Assembly (NCBI GenBank): GCA_948468495.1
Contig: CAOKJI010000143.1
Location: 1-5,857, forward strand
Direction: 5' to 3'
Source of the DNA: an uncultured Dorea sp.
GTDB lineage: Bacteria; Bacillota_A; Clostridia; Lachnospirales; Lachnospiraceae
Length of the DNA: 5,857 nucleotides
Below, piece by piece: positions 1-5,857 of the stretch (its first letter is position 1; every line of letters starts with the position of its first letter). Under the pieces are notes generated by a model. It worked only from the letters and a program-made list of their open reading frames with translations. It did not search any database and had not been told where the DNA came from. The translations under genes and the position numbers were made by a program.

Positions 1-1
1 G

Positions 2-76
2 GGAGAGAACTCACCGAAACTTGCCGGGGAAGATGATTTCTATGAATTATTCTTCGCCGGACTGGAAAAGGAGTAG
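2..76 (+). CDS. 3' end of an unrecognised upstream gene
   Basis: An open frame enters from the left edge and ends at TAG 74-76. It encodes a 24-residue acidic tail that finishes DDFYELFFAGLEKE. The other two + frames either stop early (TGA about 34-36) or run on into glpP out of frame, so this is the likeliest coding frame. Only 9 bases separate its stop from the glpP start, and the glpP ribosome site (AAGGAG, 68-73) lies inside its last codons, so the two genes are probably co-transcribed and translationally close. I do not recognise the tail and assign no function. A transporter or another glycerol gene would fit the context, but nothing in the sequence shows it. Confidence 0.5.
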   Translation, partial: GENSPKLAGEDDFYELFFAGLEKE

Positions 77-85
77 AACAGCGGT

Positions 86-652
86 ATGGGAAATAGATTT
101 CGGGAAATTGTGGAAGACTGTCCGGTTATTGCTACGGTTAAGGATGAGCAGAGTATGGTGAAAAGCTTTGAGTCAGACAGCCAGATTATCTTTATCTTAT
201 TTGGGGATATCTGTAATATTACCTCAATTGTTGACCGGGTAAAGGCACAGGGCAGAACGGCCATGGTGCATCTGGATCTGGTATCCGGGTTTGACGGCAG
301 AGAGATTGCGGTGGATTATATTAAGAATATGACAAAAGCAGACGGGATTATATCCACGAAGACGTCGCAGATTAACCGAGCGAAAGAATTGGGGCTGTAT
401 GCGGTGCATCGCTTTTTTGTGCTGGATTCCCGTTCTCTGGAGAATATCCGCAAGCAGAGCGCGGTTACGAAGCCGGACTGTATTGAGATTCTTCCGGGAA
501 TCATGCCGAAGATTATTACGAGAGTTACGAAGGCCCAGAGAATCCCGGTGATTGCCGGGGGGATGATTGATGATAAAGAGGATGTGATGCTGGCGTTAAA
601 GGCCGGCGCAACCGCTATATCCACAACGAAGCAGGAACTTTGGTTTATTTAA
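86..652 (+). CDS. glpP: GlpP, glycerol-3-phosphate-responsive antiterminator
   Basis: This is a cytosolic regulatory protein of the G3P_antiterm family (TIM-barrel fold). In Bacillus subtilis GlpP binds G3P and the leader RNA of glpD, preventing termination. The 188-residue product has close to the usual family length (about 190). Visible family motifs in order are PVIATVKD near 13-20, VHLDLV 61-66, DGIISTK 86-92, FFVLDSRS 110-117, PDCIEILPG 130-138, IPVIAGGMI 153-161 and AGATAISTTKQELW 173-186. The last two resemble the glycine-rich phosphate-binding loops of the barrel. The ATG at 86 is preceded by AAGGAG at 68-73, a rather long 12-base spacing, but no better start exists. No promoter of its own is visible in the window. 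Immediately downstream lies a leader with a terminator hairpin, the expected type of target. Recognition is by motif recall, not by search, but the pattern is distinctive. Confidence 0.93.
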   Translation: MGNRFREIVEDCPVIATVKDEQSMVKSFESDSQIIFILFGDICNITSIVDRVKAQGRTAMVHLDLVSGFDGREIAVDYIKNMTKADGIISTKTSQINRAKELGLYAVHRFFVLDSRSLENIRKQSAVTKPDCIEILPGIMPKIITRVTKAQRIPVIAGGMIDDKEDVMLALKAGATAISTTKQELWFI

Positions 653-661
653 ATTTGGGTA

Positions 662-690
662 TTGCATAGAGAGCGAAACTGTGCTATGCT
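662..690 (+). promoter_or_regulatory. Extended -10 promoter of the glp redox operon
   Basis: TTGCAT (662-667) is a weak -35. It is followed after exactly 17 bases by TATGCT (685-690), preceded by TGC so that the -10 is of the extended TGnTATnnT type. Transcription would start near 696-698, giving a leader of about 120 bases before the ATG at 817. A perfect 6-base inverted repeat, GCATAG (664-669) and CTATGC (684-689), overlaps both promoter elements and could be an operator. The -35 matches consensus at only 3 of 6 positions, so the call leans on the spacing and the extended -10. Confidence 0.6.
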
Positions 691-722
691 AAACGCAGTT
701 AAATAATGATTTGGAGAAAACG

Positions 723-771
723 GAGTACAAGAATAGCGGCAGCAGGCCGATTGTTTTTGTGCTCTTTTTTT
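723..771 (+). terminator. Leader terminator hairpin, candidate GlpP antitermination target
   Basis: The segment 723-740 pairs with 746-764 around the 5-base loop AGCAG. The outer arm GAGTACAA (723-730) pairs with TTGTGCTC (757-764) with one G-U. The middle is A/U and G-U rich, and the top is CGGC/GCCG (737-740 with 746-749). The only interruption is a single bulged A at 750. Seven T follow directly (765-771). This is a textbook intrinsic terminator, but it sits inside the 5' leader about 26 bases after the predicted transcription start and about 45 bases before the start codon of the dehydrogenase gene. With glpP directly upstream, the natural reading is an attenuator relieved by GlpP-G3P, as described for the B. 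subtilis glpD leader. The structure is seen in the sequence; GlpP control is inferred. Confidence 0.85.
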
Positions 772-801
772 ATTCCTCTTTTACAAAATACGATGAGTGG
801 A

Positions 802-809
802 AGGAAGGG
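802..809 (+). promoter_or_regulatory. Ribosome binding site that decides the dehydrogenase start
   Basis: The purine-rich stretch AGGAAGGG lies 7 bases before the ATG at 817. The open frame continues upstream to an ATG at 706, but that extension would be translated straight through the leader terminator and places 37 extra residues before the FAD-binding motif, which normally sits at the very N-terminus. The site therefore fixes the start at 817. Confidence 0.8.
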
Positions 810-816
810 TTGTAAT

Positions 817-2253
817 ATGTATGATGTTGTAATTATTGGTGCGGGGGTTACCGGAAGCGCGATTGCCAGGGAGTTGTCCAGGTATCAGTACAATACCATT
901 GTTCTTGACAAGAACAGCGACGTATGCGAGGGCACGTCCAAAGCAAACAGCGGGATTGTCCATGCGGGCTTTGACAATGAGCCGGGTTCTGTGATGGCGA
1001 AGATGAATGTGAGAGGCAACGCGATGATGGAGCAGTTGTCGAAGGATTTGGATTTTTCCTTTAAACGCAACGGTTCTCTGGTGCTCTGCTTTGACGAGAA
1101 GGATATGGATAAGTTAGAGCATTTGCTTGAGAAGGGCAAGAAGAATGGCGTGCCGGGTATCCGTATTATTTCCAAAGAAGAAGTTAAGAAGATGGAGCCG
1201 AATGTGACGGACGACATGGTTGCAGCATTGTATGCGCCTTCGGGCGGCATTGTTTGTCCCTTTGGACTTACCATTGCCATGGCGGAGAATGCCTGTGTAA
1301 ATGGCGTGAAATTCCAGCTTGACACAGAGGTTACGAATATTATTCCGAAAGAGGGCGGTTATATCTTGGAGACCTCAAAGGGAATGATGGAGAGTAAACT
1401 GGTTATCAATGCGGCCGGTGTATATGCGGATAAATTCCATAATATGGTAAGCGATGAAAAGATTACTATTATTCCCCGGAAAGGCGAGTACTGCCTGATG
1501 GATAAGAAGGTAGGAAATTATGTGACAAGTACGATTTTCCAGCTTCCGACCATATACGGCAAGGGCGTTTTGATAACACCGACGGTTCATGGCAATCTTC
1601 TGACCGGGCCTACGGCGGTTGATATTGAGGATAAGGAAAATACCCAGACTACGCAGGAAGGATTAGCGGATTTATTAAAGAGAGTGGCAATCAGCGTACC
1701 GCAGGTTCCTACCCGTCAGATTATTACTTCATTTACCGGACTAAGAGCTCACTGGACGGAGCATGAATTTATCATAAAGGAAGTAGAGGGAGCGCCGGGC
1801 TTTATTGATGTTGCGGGAATCGAGTCGCCGGGTCTGTCCAGTTCTCCGGCTATCGGCGAGTATGTGGCGGAGCTGGTACAGGGGATTTACCCAATGGAGA
1901 AGAAGACGGATTTTGTGGCGACCAGAAAGGGAATCCCCAATGTGGCGGAGGCGTCCTTTGAAGAACGTCAGGAATTAATTAAGAAGAATCCGGCATATGC
2001 CAATGTGGTCTGCCGCTGCGAGGTGGTGACGGAGGGCGAGATTATGGACGCCATCCACAGGCCGTTAGGAGCGACGACGTTAGACGGAATCAAGCGCCGT
2101 ACCAGAGCGGGTATGGGGCGCTGCCAGTCAGGGTTTTGTGCGCCGAAGACTGTAGAGATTCTTGCGAGGGAGCTGGGAAAAGATGTTTCAGAGATAACCA
2201 AGTCAGGCGAAGGTTCTAACTATTTGACAGGATATAATAAGGAGGACATGTAG
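817..2253 (+). CDS. glpA: GlpA-like FAD-dependent glycerol-3-phosphate dehydrogenase with BFD-type [2Fe-2S] domain
   Basis: The inferred reaction is oxidation of G3P to dihydroxyacetone phosphate in the cytosol or at the membrane face. The product has 478 residues from the ATG at 817. The N-terminal DAO-family fold starts with the dinucleotide motif GAGVTG (G8, G10, G13), an acidic residue ending strand 2 (D31), the conserved TSKANSGIVHAGFD (40-53) and a late FAD-contact motif GIESPGL (334-340). A C-terminal BFD-like [2Fe-2S] domain follows, with cysteines C399, C401, C436 and C441 (CxC and CxxxxC pattern), as in GlpA of the anaerobic GlpABC enzyme. It is the first gene of the promoter at 662-690, and its final codons contain the ribosome site (GGAGG, 2241-2245) of the next gene, which starts one base after its stop. 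It is shorter than E. coli GlpA (about 540 residues), and DAO+BFD proteins also act on other substrates, so the G3P assignment rests on the glpP/glpK context. Confidence 0.85.
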   Translation: MYDVVIIGAGVTGSAIARELSRYQYNTIVLDKNSDVCEGTSKANSGIVHAGFDNEPGSVMAKMNVRGNAMMEQLSKDLDFSFKRNGSLVLCFDEKDMDKLEHLLEKGKKNGVPGIRIISKEEVKKMEPNVTDDMVAALYAPSGGIVCPFGLTIAMAENACVNGVKFQLDTEVTNIIPKEGGYILETSKGMMESKLVINAAGVYADKFHNMVSDEKITIIPRKGEYCLMDKKVGNYVTSTIFQLPTIYGKGVLITPTVHGNLLTGPTAVDIEDKENTQTTQEGLADLLKRVAISVPQVPTRQIITSFTGLRAHWTEHEFIIKEVEGAPGFIDVAGIESPGLSSSPAIGEYVAELVQGIYPMEKKTDFVATRKGIPNVAEASFEERQELIKKNPAYANVVCRCEVVTEGEIMDAIHRPLGATTLDGIKRRTRAGMGRCQSGFCAPKTVEILARELGKDVSEITKSGEGSNYLTGYNKEDM

Positions 2254-2254
2254 G

Positions 2255-3514
2255 ATGAAGACAGAGATTGCAATTATCGGCGGGGGTCCGGCCGGACTTG
2301 CGGCGGCTGTAGCGGCCAGAGAAGCAGGCGTAGAAGATATTCTGATTATTGAGCGTGACAATGAACTGGGGGGCATCCTGAACCAGTGCATTCATAACGG
2401 TTTTGGTTTACATACCTTTAAGGAAGAATTGACGGGGCCTGAGTACGCGGGAAGATATATTGAGAAGGTAGAGGAGCTTCAAATCCCTTATATGCTCCAC
2501 ACCATCGTTGTAGATATTGCGGAGAATAAAGTGATTACCGTGATGAATAAAGAGCAGGGAATGTTCCAGATTGAGGCAAAGGCGATTGTCCTTGCCATGG
2601 GCTGCAGAGAGCGTTCCAGAGGTGCGCTTAATATTCCGGGTTACCGTCCGGCGGGCGTGTATTCGGCGGGAACGGCCCAGAGATATGTGAATATGGAAGG
2701 CAGGATGCCGGGAAAGAAGGTTGTGATTCTCGGCTCCGGCGATATCGGTCTGATTATGGCAAGGCGCATGACGCTGGAGGGAGCAGAGGTTCAGGTGGTA
2801 GCGGAGCTGATGCCCTATTCCGGCGGCTTGAAGCGGAATATCGTTCAGTGTCTGGATGATTACGATATTCCTCTGAAATTAAGTCATACAGTTGTTGACA
2901 TTAAGGGAAAGAAGCGTGTGGAAGGCGTTACGCTGGCTCAGGTGGATGAAAATCGCAGACCGATTCCGGGAACGGAAGAATTTTACGAATGCGACACGCT
3001 GCTTTTGTCCTGCGGACTGATTCCGGAGAATGAGCTTTCCTCCCAGATGGGCGTGGAGCTGAACCCGGTTACCTCCGGCCCTGTGGTAAATGAGAGCCTT
3101 GAGACGAACGTGGAGGGTGTATTTGCCTGTGGAAATGTACTTCATGTACATGATCTGGTGGATTATGTGTCCGGAGAGGCGAAGATGGCAGGAGAGAATG
3201 CGGCGGCTTACGTACAGGGAACCCTGATGCGGGCGGGGAAAGAGATTCCGCTAAAGGGAGAAAACGGAGTCCGTTATACGGTTCCATGTACGGTGGATAA
3301 AGACCGGATGGCGGAGAAACAGGTAGTTCGTTTCCGCGTGGGAAATGTTTATAGAGACAGTTTCCTCTGCGTGTATTATAATGATAAGTGTATGAGCAGA
3401 GTCAAAAAGAAAGTCATGGCGCCGGGCGAGATGGAGCAGGTAATCCTGCTTAAGTCTAAGCTGGAGGCATTTGACGGGCTGGAGAGCATTACGATTCGGA
3501 TTGAGCAGGAATAG
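2255..3514 (+). CDS. FAD/NAD(P)-dependent oxidoreductase, partner subunit of the GlpA-like enzyme
   Basis: This 419-residue flavoprotein has two Rossmann folds of the pyridine-nucleotide oxidoreductase type. The first FAD motif is GGGPAG (9-14) with E33 ending strand 2, then the characteristic GGILNQCIHNGFG (39-51). A second dinucleotide motif, GSGDIG (160-165), has an acidic residue (E184) at the expected strand end, which favours NAD(H) over NADP(H). CGNV (292-295) is the late FAD contact. Residues from about 330 form an extra C-terminal domain with several cysteines that I do not recognise. No CxxC redox-active disulfide is seen. The start is firm: GGAGG at 2241-2245 with 9-base spacing, one base after the previous stop. 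The gene occupies the GlpB position but is not an evident GlpB homologue. It could pass electrons between the GlpA-like flavin and NAD or another carrier; that role is inferred. Confidence 0.85.
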   Translation: MKTEIAIIGGGPAGLAAAVAAREAGVEDILIIERDNELGGILNQCIHNGFGLHTFKEELTGPEYAGRYIEKVEELQIPYMLHTIVVDIAENKVITVMNKEQGMFQIEAKAIVLAMGCRERSRGALNIPGYRPAGVYSAGTAQRYVNMEGRMPGKKVVILGSGDIGLIMARRMTLEGAEVQVVAELMPYSGGLKRNIVQCLDDYDIPLKLSHTVVDIKGKKRVEGVTLAQVDENRRPIPGTEEFYECDTLLLSCGLIPENELSSQMGVELNPVTSGPVVNESLETNVEGVFACGNVLHVHDLVDYVSGEAKMAGENAAAYVQGTLMRAGKEIPLKGENGVRYTVPCTVDKDRMAEKQVVRFRVGNVYRDSFLCVYYNDKCMSRVKKKVMAPGEMEQVILLKSKLEAFDGLESITIRIEQE

Positions 3515-3526
3515 GAGGGCAAAGAG

Positions 3527-3892
3527 ATGAAAGTAAAAGAATTAGTATGTATCGGGTGCCCTTTGGGATGTAACCTGAAGGTGGAGATTTCCGAGGAAGG
3601 TTCAATGGAGGTTACAGGAAATACTTGTTCGAGAGGCGCGGATTATGCGAAGAAGGAGCTGACGGATCCAAGACGGATTGTGACGTCGTCTGTCAGGGTA
3701 AGCGGCGGCCATCTGCCCTGCGTGTCGGTAAAGACGGAGACCGACATACCGAAGGATAAGATTTTTGACTGTGTAAAGGCGCTGAAGAACGTGGAGCTTC
3801 AAGCGCCGGTGAAAATCGGGCAGATTGTTGCAGAGAATGTGGCCGGGACAGGCGCTGCAGTGATTGCGACAAAAGAAATTTATACCTTGTGA
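3527..3892 (+). CDS. DUF1667 four-cysteine protein, probable Fe-S electron carrier
   Basis: This is a small 121-residue protein of the DUF1667 family, which typically lies beside the two oxidoreductases found here. Near its N-terminus it has C8, C11, C15 and C34 in the arrangement CxxCPxGC then CSRG (CX2CX3CX18C). That spacing resembles the [4Fe-4S] site at the N-terminus of molybdopterin oxidoreductases, so an iron-sulfur cluster is likely but unproven. No signal peptide or membrane segment is visible. The ribosome site AGGAGG (3513-3518) overlaps the previous stop codon (3512-3514) and lies 8 bases before the ATG. The protein ends KEIYTL, and its last three codons plus stop are already part of the first copy of a 47-base tandem repeat, so the C-terminus may have been changed by that repeat. 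It may take the place of GlpC as the electron-transfer subunit (inference). Confidence 0.85.
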   Translation: MKVKELVCIGCPLGCNLKVEISEEGSMEVTGNTCSRGADYAKKELTDPRRIVTSSVRVSGGHLPCVSVKTETDIPKDKIFDCVKALKNVELQAPVKIGQIVAENVAGTGAAVIATKEIYTL

Positions 3893-4037
3893 AACGGCCG
3901 GATGGCCATAATGGGGTACCCGGAGGGTATACCTTGTGAAACGGCCGGATGGCCATGATGGGATGCCCGGAGGGTATGCTTTGTGAGACAGCCGAATGGC
4001 CATAATGGGGTACCCGGAGGGTATGCTGGCTGAGACA
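3881..4037 (+). repeat. 47-base tandem repeat, three full copies plus a degraded fourth
   Basis: The full units are 3881-3927, 3928-3974 and 3975-4021; a partial fourth (4022-4037) matches unit 3 at 13 of 16 positions. Units 1 and 2 differ at 3 of 47 positions and units 1 and 3 at 5 of 47. All eight variable positions are transitions. The first copy begins inside the DUF1667 gene and supplies its stop codon. Each unit contains a GGCC-GGAT-GGCC mini-hairpin (weakened in unit 3), the palindrome ATGGCCAT and a GGAGGG run. The repeats fill most of the 176-base gap before glpK. There are no spacers, so this is not a CRISPR array. The function is unknown. Confidence 0.95.
3914..4027 (+). other. Hairpin recurring at the three repeat junctions
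   Basis: At each unit boundary (3914-3933, 3961-3980, 4008-4027) the end of one copy pairs with the start of the next. The core is TACCC/GGGTA in copies 1 and 3 and TGCCC/GGGTA in copy 2, always with the loop GGA, extended by a G-U or A-U pair and, after a one-base bulge, two further G-C/G-U pairs. No T-run follows any of them, so they are not intrinsic terminators. They could affect mRNA stability or polymerase pausing between the redox genes and glpK, which is inference. Confidence 0.6.
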
Positions 4038-4051
4038 AAGATTGAAACAAG

Positions 4052-4057
4052 AGAGGA
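4052..4057 (+). promoter_or_regulatory. Ribosome binding site of glpK
   Basis: AGAGGA lies 11 bases before the ATG at 4069. A competing out-of-frame ATG at 4065-4067 sits at slightly closer spacing, but it reads only about 20 codons to a stop at 4128-4130, whereas the frame from 4069 begins directly with the conserved kinase N-terminus. The site is weaker than those of the preceding genes. No convincing separate promoter is visible in the 176-base gap, so glpK probably depends on read-through from the promoter at 662-690. Confidence 0.6.
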
Positions 4058-4065
4058 CGGTGTGA

Positions 4066-5574
<1,509 letters not shown>

Positions 5575-5587
5575 ATGGAGAATTTGG

Positions 5588-5620
5588 GGCTGAGACGTGG
5601 AAATGGCGTTTCAGCCTTTT
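5588..5620 (+). terminator. Intrinsic terminator after glpK
   Basis: GGCTGAGACG (5588-5597) pairs along all 10 bases with CGTTTCAGCC (5607-5616), with one G-U, around a 9-base loop, and is followed by TTTT (5617-5620). Position just after the glpK stop, strand and shape all fit a rho-independent terminator that closes the glp operon. The T-run is short, so termination may be incomplete. Confidence 0.85.
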
Positions 5621-5857
5621 ACGGGTTTCACCAGATGAGATTGAGGAGACAGAACTTCTTCCTACACATTTGCGTCGCAATTATGCAGATGAAAAGCTGG
5701 GAATCTTGGATGTCCGGGTTCGACTATGGGATGGGTTGCAGATTAATATGGAGCTTCAGGTAAAACCTTTTAATTTTTGGGATGAACGAGCCTTATTTTA
5801 TATAAGTAAAATGTTTTTGGAACAGCTAAAATCCGGAGATTCTTATGGGAAATTGAA
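5619..5857 (+). pseudogene. 5'-truncated Rpn / PD-(D/E)XK nuclease-family transposase remnant
   Basis: From about 5619 the frame is open to the window edge and encodes about 79 residues typical of the Rpn family of recombination-promoting nucleases/putative transposases: SPDEIEETELL, LRRNYADEKLGILDVRVRL, INMELQVKPFNFWDERALFYISKMFLEQL. The catalytic-type residues are visible as D in GILDV (5709-5711) and the E-x-Q of MELQV (E 5751-5753, Q 5757-5759). Family members normally carry roughly 40-60 residues before this point. Here the upstream frame runs without any start codon into the glpK terminator and the end of glpK. The 5' end is therefore missing and the copy is probably dead, although its 3' end lies beyond the window. 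The break coincides with the T-run of the terminator. An assembly artefact or an unrecognised start is less likely. Confidence 0.75.

Noticed and set aside
706..816. N-terminal extension of the GlpA-like protein from ATG 706, which could look like a signal peptide or membrane segment.
   Set aside because: The extension is the translated leader terminator. No ribosome site fits ATG 706, and AGGAAGGG at 802-809 with the FAD motif directly after ATG 817 sets the real start.
3887..3912. Promoter inside the repeat (TTGTGA and CATAAT) that could drive glpK.
   Set aside because: The two boxes are only 14 bases apart, too close for a standard sigma-A promoter, and no extended -10 is present.
3881..4037. 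CRISPR array.
   Set aside because: The copies are contiguous without spacers and are in an operon, so this is a plain tandem repeat.
5575..5763. 62-codon open frame directly after glpK.
   Set aside because: It runs through the terminator hairpin and is a shifted reading of the Rpn-family remnant, whose frame shows clear family motifs.

Overview
The window carries a glycerol / glycerol-3-phosphate (G3P) catabolic locus, all genes on the + strand, from what looks like an anaerobic Firmicute, most likely a gut-type clostridium of the Lachnospiraceae kind. That placement is an inference. It rests on the strong AGGAGG-type ribosome sites, a GlpP-type antiterminator instead of a GlpR repressor, the clostridial gene set (two FAD oxidoreductases plus a DUF1667 protein beside glycerol kinase), and a remnant of the Rpn/PD-(D/E)XK nuclease family that is common in these genomes.

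Layout: (1) positions 2-76 hold the 3' end of an unrecognised gene. (2) 86-652 encode GlpP, the G3P-responsive antiterminator. (3) 653-816 is a regulatory interval with an extended -10 promoter (662-690), then a leader containing a long near-perfect hairpin followed by seven T (723-771), then the ribosome site of the next gene. (4) 817-3892 is a tight three-gene redox cassette: a GlpA-like FAD/[2Fe-2S] dehydrogenase, a second FAD/NAD(P)-type oxidoreductase and a four-cysteine DUF1667 protein, with gaps of 1 and 12 bases. (5) 3881-4037 is a 47-base tandem repeat (three full copies and a degraded fourth) that begins inside the last codons of the DUF1667 gene. (6) 4069-5574 is glycerol kinase glpK. 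(7) 5588-5620 is a good intrinsic terminator. (8) From about 5619 to the window edge there is a 5'-truncated Rpn-family nuclease/transposase remnant.

Inferred logic: glycerol is phosphorylated by GlpK, and G3P is oxidised to dihydroxyacetone phosphate by the GlpA-like enzyme with its two partner proteins. G3P bound to GlpP would let RNA polymerase pass the leader terminator. No glycerol facilitator (glpF) and no membrane-anchor subunit (GlpC) are visible here. The points most worth a second look are the leader terminator as a GlpP target, the three-protein G3P dehydrogenase without GlpC, the stop-codon-spanning tandem repeat with a hairpin at each unit junction, and a GlpK that lacks the regulatory histidine known from other Firmicutes.
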